Notes under the pieces: generated by a model
What the model was told of the DNA's origin: nothing
Databases searched by the model: none
The model's input: the letters and a program-made list of their open reading frames with translations, nothing else
Assembly (NCBI GenBank): GCA_017524145.1
Contig: JAFWUI010000012.1
Location: 1 to 64,000, forward strand
Origin: Oxalobacter sp.
GTDB taxonomy: Bacteria; Pseudomonadota; Gammaproteobacteria; Burkholderiales; Burkholderiaceae_D
Direction: 5' to 3'
Length of the DNA: 64,000 nt
Made by a program: the position numbers and the translations under genes
Shown: positions 1 to 10,063 of the stretch, piece after piece
Numbering within the stretch: the first letter of the stretch is position 1
Layout of the letters: each line of letters opens with the position of its first letter

Positions 1-97
1 CGAAATCCTGAAGGAAGTTCTGGGTTACGACGATGCAGGCATTGCAGCCCTGAAGGCAGGCGGTGCATTTGACGTTCCACCTAAGAAGAAGAAATAA
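1..97 (+). CDS. C-terminal end of a probable class III (CaiB/BaiF) CoA-transferase, partial
   Basis: The window opens inside a reading frame that ends at the TAA at 95-97. The visible 31 residues include EILKEVLGYDDAGIAALKAG and end in a run of four lysines. A closing helix of the type E-L-G-Y-x-x-x-x-I-A-A-L is typical of the C-terminus of family III CoA-transferases such as formyl-CoA:oxalate CoA-transferase and its relatives. Which CoA ester it uses cannot be told from so short a piece. A hairpin terminator follows 54 bases later, so this gene is the end of its own transcript and separate from ahcY. The family assignment is an inference from the tail alone. Confidence 0.5.
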   Translation, partial: EILKEVLGYDDAGIAALKAGGAFDVPPKKKK

Positions 98-150
98 TTC
101 TTGGACTGTGAATGTCTGATAACCTGGGCAACTGGGTTATAAAAAGAAAT

Positions 151-187
151 GGGCGATTATCCTTTCGAGGCTGGTCGCCCGTTTTTT
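151..187 (+). terminator. Intrinsic terminator after the CoA-transferase-like gene
   Basis: GGGCGA at 151-156 pairs with TCGCCC at 175-180. An inner CCT/AGG stem closes on TTCG at 161-170. The hairpin is followed by GTTTTTT (181-187). Confidence 0.75.
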
Positions 188-350
188 ATGATTGCCGGTT
201 TCTCTCCCTCTTTGTTCTTCTTGCTGTTGCTTTCCCTTGTTTTTTCCTGATGGGGGCTGTCCTTCAGTAATCCTTTGGGTTCCAATCGGTTCCTGTTGGG
301 CGTTGCTGTGGTATCAAGGTCAATGAAAGTTTCCTGAGGGTCAGGAAAAT

Positions 351-379
351 TTAACAAGCCTGCATTTTTCGGGTATCAT
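351..379 (+). promoter_or_regulatory. Candidate sigma-70 promoter of the ahcY operon
   Basis: TTAACA (351-356) and TATCAT (374-379) are separated by 17 bases. The expected start of transcription falls just before the riboswitch that begins at 389, so the leader RNA would begin almost directly with the aptamer. Confidence 0.6.
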
Positions 380-388
380 GCGTGCCTA

Positions 389-480
389 TCCGAGGAGCGT
401 TGCAACAGAAAACGGATGGAATCGTCTTTCATCCCGGCTTTTTGCCAGGCTCGGAATCCCATAAAACGGCGCTCACGTTG
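389..480 (+). promoter_or_regulatory. SAH (S-adenosylhomocysteine) riboswitch upstream of ahcY
   Basis: TCCGAG (389-394) pairs with CTCGGA (450-455) to form the outer stem. The conserved core GAGCGTTGCAAC lies at 395-406. GAGCG (395-399) can pair with CGCTC (470-474), giving the pseudoknot that defines this class. The motif sits directly before ahcY, the usual target of SAH riboswitches in Betaproteobacteria; they turn expression on when SAH accumulates. An upstream ATG at 416 lies inside the aptamer and is not a credible start. The identification rests on matching the pairing pattern and core by eye. Confidence 0.88.
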
Positions 481-514
481 CTTTTTTCTCATTGAATCAA
501 GAAAGGAGGGCGTG

Positions 515-1924
515 ATGAACGCTGTTTCTACCAATAAAGATTGTGTAATTGCCGATATTTCTCTGGCAGACTGGGGCAATAAGGAAATCCGTATTGCTGA
601 AACGGAAATGCCAGGATTGATGGCAATCCGTGAAGAATTCTCAGCTTCCAAGCCATTGAAGGGTGCCCGTATCAGCGGTTCCCTGCATATGACCATCCAG
701 ACGGCTGTATTGATCCAGACACTGGAAGCCTTGGGTGCTGAAGTCCGTTGGGCATCATGCAACATCTATTCCACCCAGAACCATGCAGCTGCTGCCATTG
801 CTGCAAACGGTACCCCTGTTTTCGCTGTCAAAGGGGAATCGTTGGATGATTATTGGGAATATACCCACCGTATTTTTGAATGGGCAGACGGCGGCTATTC
901 CAATATGATTCTGGATGATGGTGGTGATGCCACCCTGCTGCTGCATCTGGGTGAACGTGCTGAAAGCGATCCATCTGTCATTGCAAATCCAGCCAGTGAG
1001 GAAGAGACAGCCCTTTTTGCCGCCATCAAGCGTCATCTGGCAGCTGATCCAACCTGGTATTCGACCCGCATCAGCAAAATCAAGGGTGTTACCGAAGAAA
1101 CGACGACAGGTGTCCATCGCCTCTACCAGATGTATCAGGAAGGCCGCCTGCGGTTCCCTGCCATCAATGTGAACGATTCCGTGACCAAGTCTAAATTCGA
1201 CAACCTGTATGGTTGCCGCGAGTCCTTGGTTGATGGCATCAAGCGTGCGACCGATGTGATGATTGCTGGCAAGGTTGCTGTTGTCTGTGGTTATGGTGAT
1301 GTGGGCAAAGGCTGTGCACAGGCATTACGGGCATTGTCTGCCCAGGTCTGGGTGACCGAAATCGACCCGATCTGTGCATTGCAGGCAGCAATGGAAGGCT
1401 ACCGCGTTGTGACCATGGATTACGCTGCGCAGTATGGTGATATCTTTGTCACCTGCACGGGTAATTACCATGTCATCACCCATGACCATATGATCCAGAT
1501 GAAGGATCAGGCGATTGTCTGCAATATCGGTCATTTCGACAATGAAATCGATGTGGCTTCCATGCACAAATACCAGTGGGAAAACATCAAACCACAGGTG
1601 GACCATATCATCCTGCCGAGCGGAAACCGTATCATCCTGCTGGCAGAAGGCCGTCTGGTCAATCTGGGGTGTGCAACCGGCCATCCTTCTTATGTGATGA
1701 GTTCTTCTTTTGCAAACCAGACGATGGCCCAGATTGAACTGTACACGAAGACAGCAGATTATCCTGTTGGCGTTTATATCCTGCCGAAGATCCTGGATGA
1801 AAAAGTTGCCCGTCTGCAGTTGTCCAAATTGAATGCAGAGTTGACTGTCCTGACGGAAGAACAGGCAAAATATATCGGTGTGAAGACAGAAGGTCCTTAT
1901 AAACCTGACCATTACCGTTATTGA
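515..1924 (+). CDS. ahcY: Adenosylhomocysteinase (S-adenosylhomocysteine hydrolase)
   Basis: Cytosolic NAD-dependent enzyme that splits S-adenosylhomocysteine into homocysteine and adenosine, relieving product inhibition of methyltransferases. The 469-residue product has the GYGDVGKG dinucleotide-binding turn near residue 260 followed by an acidic strand end (VTEID). It carries the roughly 40-residue insertion seen in many bacterial enzymes (around [18 protein letters not shown]) and the conserved C-terminus KPDHYRY. The ATG at 515 is chosen because AGGAGG lies just upstream and because the longer frame from 416 would run through the riboswitch. It is the first gene of a likely operon with a PF04020 membrane gene and metF, all downstream of the SAH riboswitch. 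Confidence 0.97.
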   Translation: MNAVSTNKDCVIADISLADWGNKEIRIAETEMPGLMAIREEFSASKPLKGARISGSLHMTIQTAVLIQTLEALGAEVRWASCNIYSTQNHAAAAIAANGTPVFAVKGESLDDYWEYTHRIFEWADGGYSNMILDDGGDATLLLHLGERAESDPSVIANPASEEETALFAAIKRHLAADPTWYSTRISKIKGVTEETTTGVHRLYQMYQEGRLRFPAINVNDSVTKSKFDNLYGCRESLVDGIKRATDVMIAGKVAVVCGYGDVGKGCAQALRALSAQVWVTEIDPICALQAAMEGYRVVTMDYAAQYGDIFVTCTGNYHVITHDHMIQMKDQAIVCNIGHFDNEIDVASMHKYQWENIKPQVDHIILPSGNRIILLAEGRLVNLGCATGHPSYVMSSSFANQTMAQIELYTKTADYPVGVYILPKILDEKVARLQLSKLNAELTVLTEEQAKYIGVKTEGPYKPDHYRY

Positions 1925-2032
1925 TGGTTGAGCGGTGTGTTGCTGGCACACCGCATGGAAAGGGGGGTTCGGGTTGGCTGTCGCCACCTGGAATTTGGAA
2001 GACAGTTGTTCCATTGAATCTGGAGCGTTGCC

Positions 2033-2383
2033 ATGCTGCGTATCGCATTGGTCTGGTTCATCAATTCAGCAACCATGCTGCTGCTTCCACAGTTGCTTCC
2101 CGGTTGGATTACCGTGGAAAATTTCTTTGCAGCTGTGTTGGCAGCACTGGCGGTTGGTTTTGTGAACACTTTCATCAAACCCGTATTTACCATCCTGACA
2201 TTGCCGTTGACGGTATTGTCGATGGGTTTGTTTATGCTGGTGTTGAATGGCCTGATGTTCTGGTTGGCAGCAGGTTTTGTTCCTGGTTTCCATGTCAGCG
2301 GCTTTGGTGCCGCTATTGGAGGGGCATTGCTGTACAGTATCCTGACGTGGGCGTTTTCCACGTTGCTGATCAAGAATAAATGA
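2033..2383 (+). CDS. PF04020-type four-helix membrane protein (phage-holin-family annotation)
   Basis: A 116-residue, strongly hydrophobic protein with about four membrane segments, near residues 3-25, 31-50, 55-77 and 85-110. Length and the pattern FVNTFIKPVFTILTLPLTVL match the PF04020 family, often labelled phage holin family or YvlD-like. Its function is not established, and nothing here supports a phage role. GGAG lies seven bases before the ATG. The stop overlaps the metF start (ATGA), so the two are translationally coupled. This placement between ahcY and metF puts it under the same SAH-responsive leader. Confidence 0.8.
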   Translation: MLRIALVWFINSATMLLLPQLLPGWITVENFFAAVLAALAVGFVNTFIKPVFTILTLPLTVLSMGLFMLVLNGLMFWLAAGFVPGFHVSGFGAAIGGALLYSILTWAFSTLLIKNK

Positions 2384-3225
2384 TGTCATCACAGAAGAGT
2401 TTCAGCATCGAGGTGTTTCCTCCCAAGGCACCCGATGCCGTTGCAGAACTGCGCAGGAACCGTGCGCAGCTGGAATTATTGGGACCGAAATATTTTTCCA
2501 TCACTTACGGTGCGGGGGGCTCCACCCAGCAGGGAACCTATGATATTTCCTTGGAAATCCTGAATGAAGGATTTGAGCCTGCCCCGCATATTACCTGTAT
2601 CGGTGCAACTTACGGGAAGGTCCGCGAGCAGATTGCAGAATACAAACGGATGGGTGTCCATCATATTGTTGCCCTGCGTGGCGACCTGCCCAGTTCATAT
2701 GGAGAGATTGGTGAGTTCCACTACGCGAATGAACTGGTTGAGTTTATCCGGAAGGAAACGGGAGACTGGTTCCGTATTGATGTAGCTGCTTATCCGGACA
2801 TGCATCCCCAAGCGCCTTCCCTGTCAGAGGATATCGCCAATTTTGTCCGTAAGGTAAAAGCGGGGGCCGATACCGCCATTACCCAGTATTTCTATAACCC
2901 GGATTCCTATTTCCGTTTTGTGTCGGATATCCGTAAGGCGGGGGTGGATATTCCTGTCATTGCCGGGATTATGCCCATCACCAACTACACCCAGCTTGCC
3001 CGTTTTTCCGATATGTGCGGTGCGGAGATTCCGCTATGGATCCGCCGTCGTCTGGAAAGTTATGGCAGTGACCTGGCTTCGCTCCGGGCATTTGGACATG
3101 ATGTCGTGCTGGAGCTGTGCCGCAAGCTGCTTGATGGCGGGGCAGATGGACTGCACTTCTACAGCCTGAACCGTGCGGAAGCGACTGCCCGCCTGTGGCG
3201 TGAGCTGGGATTGAAGAACGGTTGA
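2380..3225 (+). CDS. metF: 5,10-methylenetetrahydrofolate reductase
   Basis: Cytosolic flavoprotein that reduces 5,10-methylene-THF to 5-methyl-THF, the methyl donor for methionine synthase. The 281-residue length fits the bacterial MetF family. Recognisable pieces include the N-terminal SIEVFPPK, the folate/FAD-site segment ITYGAGGST near residue 46, the HIVALRGDLP strand and the TQYFYNPDSYFRF segment. The start overlaps the stop of the preceding membrane gene. A second ATG follows immediately and could also be used. A strong bidirectional hairpin lies 39 bases after the stop and ends the ahcY operon. Confidence 0.96.
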   Translation: MMSSQKSFSIEVFPPKAPDAVAELRRNRAQLELLGPKYFSITYGAGGSTQQGTYDISLEILNEGFEPAPHITCIGATYGKVREQIAEYKRMGVHHIVALRGDLPSSYGEIGEFHYANELVEFIRKETGDWFRIDVAAYPDMHPQAPSLSEDIANFVRKVKAGADTAITQYFYNPDSYFRFVSDIRKAGVDIPVIAGIMPITNYTQLARFSDMCGAEIPLWIRRRLESYGSDLASLRAFGHDVVLELCRKLLDGGADGLHFYSLNRAEATARLWRELGLKNG

Positions 3226-3263
3226 TGCCTTGGTTGGGTTGACCCAGTATTTCCATCTACCTG

Positions 3264-3300
3264 AAAATGGCATCTTCCCGAGCAGGGAGATGCCATTTTT
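3264..3300. terminator. Strong terminator between convergent metF and nusB
   Basis: A 12-bp perfect stem pairs AAAATGGCATCT (3264-3275) with AGATGCCATTTT (3288-3299); three extra C-G pairs can form inside it. The T-run at 3296-3300 serves metF. The A-run on the left serves the nusB transcript coming the other way. Confidence 0.85.
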
Positions 3301-3335
3301 CTCAAAAACTGATGTAGAGGAAGGGCGGTCAGCCG

Positions 3336-3803
3336 TTATTTCCGGTCAGCCTCGACTTCTGCTTTGCGGATGACTGCTGCAGCTTTGTCAAGGACACCAT
3401 TGACGAATTTATGCCCGTCAATGCCACCAAAAGATTTGGTGAGTTCAACGGCTTCGTTGATGACAACACGGTAAGGGATTTCAAGACAGTTGACCAGTTC
3501 AAAAGCCCCTAGCAGCAGGATGGCATATTCGATTGGGGACAGCTCATCCGGATTACGGTCAATATGCGGGATAATCTGCGCCCGAAGAACCTCATATTGG
3601 GCAATGGTTCCAGAAAGCAGGTTGACGAAATGTTCGGTATCAGCTTTGTTGAAACCATGTGCCTGTCTGATGTGTTCAATGACAGCAATGGCATCGTCTT
3701 TATTCAACAGCCATTCATAGAGCCCCTGTAGGGCAAACTCACGGGAACGCCGCCGGGGAGAACGGTTCTTGGACGGATTGGCATGAACAGATTGGGTTTT
3801 CAT
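3336..3803 (-). CDS. nusB: Transcription antitermination factor NusB
   Basis: NusB binds boxA RNA with S10 (NusE) in the rRNA antitermination complex. The 155-residue product shows the all-helical NusB pattern: a basic N-terminus ([18 protein letters not shown]), a central [15 protein letters not shown], and [16 protein letters not shown] followed by [11 protein letters not shown]. Both length and motifs are standard. Its ATG shares a base with the stop of ribH (TAATG), so the two are coupled. The ribBX-ribH-nusB order is common in Proteobacteria. Confidence 0.96.
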   Translation of the reverse strand: MKTQSVHANPSKNRSPRRRSREFALQGLYEWLLNKDDAIAVIEHIRQAHGFNKADTEHFVNLLSGTIAQYEVLRAQIIPHIDRNPDELSPIEYAILLLGAFELVNCLEIPYRVVINEAVELTKSFGGIDGHKFVNGVLDKAAAVIRKAEVEADRK

Positions 3804-4324
3804 TATTCTTTCTTGATGATGTTGTCCTCAAGCAGCTGTTCCTTGTCTTCTGCATCAAGGACTTCATCAATGTTGTAGAAGACAAGGTTTGCCATTTCAA
3901 CAGCAGCGCTGGCTGCTTCGTTGCCTTTTTCGACCATACGGGCTTCAGCCTGTTCATCTGTATAAGTGGTCAGGATGGCATTGGCAATGGGGATACCGAA
4001 GTCAATGGCAACCCGGGAAACACCTGCTGCCGCTTCATTGGAAACCAGTTCAAAGTGGTAGGTTTCCCCTTTGATGACTGCGCCGACAGCAATCAATGCA
4101 TCGAACTGCTGGGTTGCGGCAAGCTTTGCCAAGGCAATCGGGATTTCCAACGCACCAGGGACAGAGCAGACAAGGATATCTTCATCAGCAACACCCAACC
4201 GTTCAAGCTGTTCCAGACAGGCTTTGCGCAGGCCATTGCAGATACTTTCGTTGTAACGGGCCTGGACGATTCCGATGCGGAGATCGGTTCCATCGAGATC
4301 CATCTTAATTGTTTCAATCCCCAT
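3803..4324 (-). CDS. ribH: 6,7-dimethyl-8-ribityllumazine synthase
   Basis: Penultimate enzyme of riboflavin synthesis. It condenses 5-amino-6-ribitylaminouracil with 3,4-dihydroxy-2-butanone 4-phosphate, usually as an icosahedral or decameric assembly. The 173-residue protein carries the substrate-site segments [11 protein letters not shown] and [12 protein letters not shown], with the catalytic His in the latter, and [17 protein letters not shown] lies shortly before the ATG. The C-terminal tail is acidic and longer than in short family members. It sits 21 bases after ribBX and overlaps nusB by one base. Confidence 0.96.
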   Translation of the reverse strand: MGIETIKMDLDGTDLRIGIVQARYNESICNGLRKACLEQLERLGVADEDILVCSVPGALEIPIALAKLAATQQFDALIAVGAVIKGETYHFELVSNEAAAGVSRVAIDFGIPIANAILTTYTDEQAEARMVEKGNEAASAAVEMANLVFYNIDEVLDAEDKEQLLEDNIIKKE

Positions 4325-4345
4325 AACTTCCTCCTTTACTGATGG

Positions 4346-5455
4346 TCAAGTGTTGCGGTTTTCAAGATAACCGATGATGTCCAGACCGAAACCTGCCATG
4401 GAAGGCATCTTTTTCGGATTGCCCAGCAGCCTGAGCCTGCCTGCGCCGATGTCCCGCAGGATCTGGGCACCGATACCATAATTGCGCAGGGTCTGCGCGG
4501 TGGCAGGGGCAGGCCGGTTTTCAGGTCTGTTGCCCAGCTCCTTGAACCTGCCAAGGAAATCTTCAGGCACTTCATTGCAGTTCAATAAGATAAGGATACC
4601 ACGTTCTGCCTTGGCGATTTCCTGCATGGCGTCTGTCAGTGACCAGGAATGGCTGGATCCTGTATTGAGGAAATCCATAATGGAGACAGGTTGATGGACC
4701 CTTACCAAGGTTTCTTTCCCTGGGCTGATGTCCCCTTTGACAAGCGCCATATGGAGGGACCTGCTTGGGCGGTCGCAGTATATCATGGCGTGGAAAGTGC
4801 CGGCAGCCGTGTCGATATCGTTTTCGGCAAGCTTTTCGACAATGCTTTCATGTTGGTTACGCCAGCTGATGAGGTCAGCGATTGTGCCGATTTTCAGGTG
4901 ATGTTTCCTGGCGATTTCCAACAGTTGCGGCAGGCGTGCCATGGAACCGTCTTCATTCATGATTTCACAGATGGCAGTGGCAGGCGTCAGTCCTGCCAAG
5001 GCAGCGAGGTCACATCCTGCCTCAGTGTGTCCTGCCCGCTGGAGGACACCGCCAGGTTTTGCTGTGACAGGGAAGATATGTCCTGGTTGGACGATGTCCT
5101 GTGGTCTGGCATCCGGTGCAGCGGCAACCCGGATGGTATGCGCCCGGTCAAATGCGGAAATACCGGTCGTCACACCTTCAGCGGCTTCAATGGAAACGGT
5201 GAAGGCGGTGCTGTATTGGCTGGTATTGTCTTTTGTCATCGGTGAAAGACCCAGCCGGTCGCAGTGTTCCTGCGTCAGCGTCAGGCAGACAAGGCCTCGT
5301 GCATGGGTTGCCATGAAGTTGATGGCCTCCGGTGTGACGAAGTCTGCTGCAATCATCATGTCACCTTCGTTTTCCCGGTCTTCATCATCAACCAGGATGA
5401 CCATACGCCCTGCACGCAGTTCATCAATGATTTCTTGGGTTGAAGCTATTGGCAT
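4346..5455 (-). CDS. ribB: 3,4-dihydroxy-2-butanone 4-phosphate synthase with degenerate GTP cyclohydrolase II half (RibBX type)
   Basis: The N-terminal 200 residues are a complete RibB domain. It has the acidic motif DDEDRENEGDM near residue 24, ATHARGLVCL and GHTEAGCDLA, so it should convert ribulose 5-phosphate to dihydroxybutanone phosphate plus formate. The C-terminal 165 residues align with RibA in order. However, where true GTP cyclohydrolase II has three zinc-binding cysteines after RVH, this protein reads RVHQPVSIMDF with no cysteine. That half is therefore expected to lack cyclohydrolase activity, as in the described RibBX proteins, and a separate ribA must exist elsewhere. The 369-residue length fits. 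No FMN riboswitch is visible in the 81-base gap before the gene. Confidence 0.9.
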   Translation of the reverse strand: MPIASTQEIIDELRAGRMVILVDDEDRENEGDMMIAADFVTPEAINFMATHARGLVCLTLTQEHCDRLGLSPMTKDNTSQYSTAFTVSIEAAEGVTTGISAFDRAHTIRVAAAPDARPQDIVQPGHIFPVTAKPGGVLQRAGHTEAGCDLAALAGLTPATAICEIMNEDGSMARLPQLLEIARKHHLKIGTIADLISWRNQHESIVEKLAENDIDTAAGTFHAMIYCDRPSRSLHMALVKGDISPGKETLVRVHQPVSIMDFLNTGSSHSWSLTDAMQEIAKAERGILILLNCNEVPEDFLGRFKELGNRPENRPAPATAQTLRNYGIGAQILRDIGAGRLRLLGNPKKMPSMAGFGLDIIGYLENRNT

Positions 5456-5536
5456 AACAATCGTTCCTTTAGAACCCTTTAATTTAAATGAAAGCGCAGG
5501 AAACCGTGACAGAATCCCAATGTAAAGCGGTATGAT

Positions 5537-6013
5537 ATGCTGATGGAATGGTGGAAAAAAGTCCTCAAAATCCTGACGGTGACCTGTTTCTCCTTGGTGA
5601 TGGCTTCAGCTGCCATGGGGCAGGAGCCACAGTCGATGGCGGCTGACGGGCCATTGAGGGGGAAAGCGATGATGCCTCAGGATATGCTTGTCCGGATTGC
5701 CGAGATAGAGGTGTATCCGCAGTACCTTTCAGCTTATCTGGACTATGCCAGGAAAGTAGCGGATGTTTCTGTCCGCGAGGAACCTGGTGTCATCTGTATT
5801 TTCCCGATGCAGCTGAAGCATCCGGACAATGTTTTCCGGATTGTGGAGATATACCGCAGCGAGGCAGATTACCGTCATCACTTGGCAACTCCGCATTTCC
5901 TGCAATACAAGCAGGGAACGCTGTCTATGGTGAAATCATTGAGGTTGGTCGACTGCGGGATGGTCTATCCAGAGGGATTGCCTGCACTGTTCCGTAAGGC
6001 TGTACAGGACTGA
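5537..6013 (+). CDS. Exported antibiotic-biosynthesis-monooxygenase-fold (YgiN-like) protein
   Basis: Residues 1-28 form a signal peptide (WWKKVLKILTVTCFSL then ASAAMGQ), so the product is probably periplasmic. The mature part has the ABM fold pattern: VRIAEIEVYPQYLSAYLDYA, a central REEPGVICIFPM, then FRIVEIYRSEADYRHHLATP with the conserved H-x-x-T/S-P-H-F segment near residue 116. YgiN-like members act on quinols or aromatic compounds, or degrade small reactive metabolites. Most are cytoplasmic and about 100 residues, so the export signal is the unusual part. No substrate can be assigned. The gene is divergent from ribBX and tail-to-tail with mnmE. Confidence 0.75.
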   Translation: MLMEWWKKVLKILTVTCFSLVMASAAMGQEPQSMAADGPLRGKAMMPQDMLVRIAEIEVYPQYLSAYLDYARKVADVSVREEPGVICIFPMQLKHPDNVFRIVEIYRSEADYRHHLATPHFLQYKQGTLSMVKSLRLVDCGMVYPEGLPALFRKAVQD

Positions 6014-6076
6014 ATGTGTTTCCCATTGGAAAAACAGCGGGACATATCAGGATCCAGCCGGTCAGCGTTGAGCGGC

Positions 6077-7462
6077 TTATTTTCCGATGCAGAACTGGGA
6101 GAAGATTTTGCCCAGCAGGTCATCAGAGGTGAATTCCCCAGTGATGCTGTTGAGTGCATTCTGCGCCAGGCGCAGTTCTTCGGCCAACAGTTCCAGATTG
6201 TCTCCTTCTTTCACATGCGTTGCTGCAGCAACCAGATGGTTGCCGGCATCCTTGATGGCAGTCAGGTGGCGTTCACGGGCGAGGCAGGTGGATTCGCCGG
6301 TTTTGACCCAGCCAGCTGCTTCAAGGACTGCTTTCCTAAGCAGGTCCAACCCTTCTCCAGTTACCGTGGAAAGATAGACTTGGGTTGTGCCCATGATATG
6401 GTCGAGAGAAGGTTTATGCCCGGATAGGTCAATCTTGTTCCAGACTTGGATGACAGGGATGTTTTCCGGGAAGGAGGTAAAGGTCTGTTCATCTTCCCGG
6501 GTTGGTCCGATACTGGCATCCAGCAGATGCAGGATGATGTCTGCCTTACCGATTTCGTCCCAAGTACGGCCGATGCCGATTTTCTCGACTTCATCTGCTT
6601 CAGATTCTTCGCGGATACCGGCGGTATCCGTCAGGGTGATCGGTACACCCTCGAGTTGGAGGGATTCGGAAATCTTATCCCGGGTGGTACCTGCAATCGG
6701 TGTGACAATGGCTGTATTTGTACCGGTAAGGCTGTTGAACAGGGAAGATTTTCCGACATTGGTCTGTCCAGCAAGCACAACGTGGATGCCGTCACGCAGG
6801 AGAACCCCTTGGGCTGCCTGTCCAAGGATATGGTCAAGCGATGCCAACATCCCTTCAATCCGTTCACCTGGCTTTTCTTTTGCCAGGAAATCTGTGTCTT
6901 CCTCAGGGAAATCCAGTGTCGCTTCAATGAGCATCCGCAGGTTGGCGATTTCTGAGGCAACGGATTGGATCTGCTTGGAGAATTCCCCGCTCATGGAACG
7001 GGTTGCTGAACGGACAGCTTCTTCGGTGGTGGCATCAATCAAGTCAGCGATGGCTTCTGCCTGTGTCAGGTCAATGCGGTTGTTGAGGAAGGCACGACGG
7101 GTGAATTCTCCGGGTTCTGCAAGGCGCATCCCGATTCTGGCGCCCGCTTCAAGGCAGCGTTTGAGCAGCATCTGCATCACGATGGTGCCACCATGTCCCT
7201 GCAGTTCCAAGGTATCCTCACCGCTATAGGAATGTGGCCCCTTGAAGAACAGGGCGATGCCTTCATCAATCTTGTTGCCATCCGCATCATTGAAAGGGAC
7301 AAAATAGGCAAACCGGGGTCTCATCGGTAGGGTCATCCCGGAACCTTTGAAGAAATCCGTAATGAAGCCATCCAGGTTTTTTCCTGAGATGCGGACGATG
7401 CCGACACCCCCCCGACCAGATGCTGTGGCAATGGCGGCAATCGGTGCGGTGTCCAGTTTCAT
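6077..7462 (-). CDS. mnmE: tRNA uridine-5-carboxymethylaminomethyl modification GTPase MnmE
   Basis: With MnmG, this GTPase installs the (carboxymethyl)aminomethyl group at wobble U34 of certain tRNAs. The 461-residue product shows the N-terminal folate-binding domain (IAAIATASGRGGVGIVRISG) and the G domain motifs GQTNVGKS, DTAGIREE and NKIDLS. It ends in the invariant C-terminal FCIGK, whose cysteine is characteristic of the family. Length is standard. The start is supported by AAAGGG upstream. The gene stands alone, convergent with the ABM-fold gene and divergent from the aminotransferase. Confidence 0.97.
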   Translation of the reverse strand: MKLDTAPIAAIATASGRGGVGIVRISGKNLDGFITDFFKGSGMTLPMRPRFAYFVPFNDADGNKIDEGIALFFKGPHSYSGEDTLELQGHGGTIVMQMLLKRCLEAGARIGMRLAEPGEFTRRAFLNNRIDLTQAEAIADLIDATTEEAVRSATRSMSGEFSKQIQSVASEIANLRMLIEATLDFPEEDTDFLAKEKPGERIEGMLASLDHILGQAAQGVLLRDGIHVVLAGQTNVGKSSLFNSLTGTNTAIVTPIAGTTRDKISESLQLEGVPITLTDTAGIREESEADEVEKIGIGRTWDEIGKADIILHLLDASIGPTREDEQTFTSFPENIPVIQVWNKIDLSGHKPSLDHIMGTTQVYLSTVTGEGLDLLRKAVLEAAGWVKTGESTCLARERHLTAIKDAGNHLVAAATHVKEGDNLELLAEELRLAQNALNSITGEFTSDDLLGKIFSQFCIGK

Positions 7463-7694
7463 GATGGGGCCCTTTCTTTGTCACATATGGATAACCGGTG
7501 CTGTGTCAGCTCGATACTTCCATTATCCATACACACAGGAAAAAAGCAAAAAGTTTCATCATTGCTAATGATAAAACAGGTTTTAGATGATGGTTTGCAA
7601 CACTGTTGAAAGGGAATTTTGGAACCAAGCTGTTCAAATAGTGGGGGAGTTCAGTATAGAATGACCTCTTAGTGCAGTGAAACATGATGGATGA

Positions 7695-8978
<1,284 letters not shown>

Positions 8979-9002
8979 GCCAAGCTTTCTTGGACAGTAG
9001 AA

Positions 9003-9037
9003 GAACCCTGCAGGGAAAGAAGCCCTGTGGGGTTTTT
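9003..9037 (+). terminator. Intrinsic terminator after the aminotransferase gene
   Basis: AACCCTGCAGGG (9003-9014) pairs along 12 bases with CCCTGTGGGGTT (9022-9033), with two G-T pairs. The loop is seven bases and a T-run covers 9032-9037. An intact terminator is consistent with the aminotransferase having been functional recently. Confidence 0.88.
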
Positions 9038-9130
9038 TCTGGTTGCTGTTGCCATAACATGATACGCTATGAAGATGCGTTGATACAGGATGCCCAAAGG
9101 GCATTCCATCCATTGTAGAAAGCCGATTAT

Positions 9131-10054
9131 ATGACTACAGCCGTTTATTTCCATCCTTACAATGAACTGCATGAAATGGGAGCGAAGCATCCTGAAAGTC
9201 CTGCCCGTATGCGGACAATGTTCAGGGCGTTCAAGGAGTCAGGATTGGATGAGGTGTTGCAATACCGTATTTCCCCCGAGGCGACAGAGCAGGATATCCG
9301 CCGGGTCCATATCCAGGATATGATCAATATCGTGAAAGATGTCCCGGACCCCGGGTTCTACAATTATGTGGATGAAACACCACTCAACCATTTCAGCTGG
9401 AAAGCTGCCTTGCGGACGGTGGGCGCAGCCCTTGCCGCAACTGATGCGGTGATTGATGGGGAACTGGACAATGCTTTCTGTGTGAACCGTCCAATCGGCC
9501 ATCATTCAATGATGGGCACGGCAATGGGTTTCTGTGTGTTCAACAGTGTTGCAGCAGCAGCAATGCACGCGGTGAAGATACGCAAATTGGAGAAGGTTGC
9601 GATTGTCGATCTTGATGTACATCATGGCAATGGCACAGAAGACATCTTTGCCTATGAGCCAAGTGTTGCCATGGCAAGTTATTACCAGGAATATATCTAT
9701 CCATTCATGGGCAATGAGTTTCCCCGGAAACATATGTTGAATATTCCGGTACCTGCCGGTACTGATGGTACGGCCATCCGGAAGATTGTGACTGAACAGT
9801 GGCTGCCATTCCTGACGGAACAGAAGCCGGAGCTGATTTATATCTCATCGGGATTCGACGCACATCGGGACGATCCTATTGGCGGTATGGGACTGGTTGA
9901 GGCGGATTATGCATGGATGACCCGTCAGTTGATGGACTTCGCCGATGAACATTGCCAAGGCAGGGTTGTCAGCATTTCTGAAGGGGGATATAACCTGGAC
10001 GCACTGTATGGCAGTGTGATTGCGCATGTAAAGGCCCTTGCTGGGATGGAATAA
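9131..10054 (+). CDS. Histone-deacetylase-family (acetoin utilisation/acetylpolyamine amidohydrolase-like) zinc hydrolase
   Basis: A 307-residue zinc-dependent deacetylase of the arginase/deacetylase fold. Visible active-site pieces are the His pair in RPIGHHS (residues 124-125; most relatives have RPPGHH), the zinc ligands of DLDVHHGNGTED (Asp162, His164), the SSGFDAHRDDP loop carrying the third ligand, and SEGGYNL near the end. Bacterial members remove acetyl groups from polyamines, proteins or other small amines; the substrate cannot be told. The gene follows the aminotransferase terminator and is ten bases before rbgA. Confidence 0.88.
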   Translation: MTTAVYFHPYNELHEMGAKHPESPARMRTMFRAFKESGLDEVLQYRISPEATEQDIRRVHIQDMINIVKDVPDPGFYNYVDETPLNHFSWKAALRTVGAALAATDAVIDGELDNAFCVNRPIGHHSMMGTAMGFCVFNSVAAAAMHAVKIRKLEKVAIVDLDVHHGNGTEDIFAYEPSVAMASYYQEYIYPFMGNEFPRKHMLNIPVPAGTDGTAIRKIVTEQWLPFLTEQKPELIYISSGFDAHRDDPIGGMGLVEADYAWMTRQLMDFADEHCQGRVVSISEGGYNLDALYGSVIAHVKALAGME

Positions 10055-10063
10055 GGAACCGTC

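Noticed and set aside
157..357. A 66-codon minus-strand frame before ahcY.
   Set aside because: It covers the terminator hairpin and promoter, has no recognisable domain, and its composition looks random.
416..514. An upstream in-frame ATG that would lengthen AhcY by 33 residues.
   Set aside because: It lies inside the SAH riboswitch and lacks a ribosome-binding site; the ATG at 515 has AGGAGG and matches the family N-terminus.
2033..2383. Phage holin marking a prophage.
   Set aside because: The PF04020 label is historical; no phage genes are nearby and the gene is embedded in the methyl-cycle operon.
5456..5536. Possible FMN riboswitch before ribBX.
   Set aside because: The 81-base gap is too short and contains none of the FMN aptamer core sequences.
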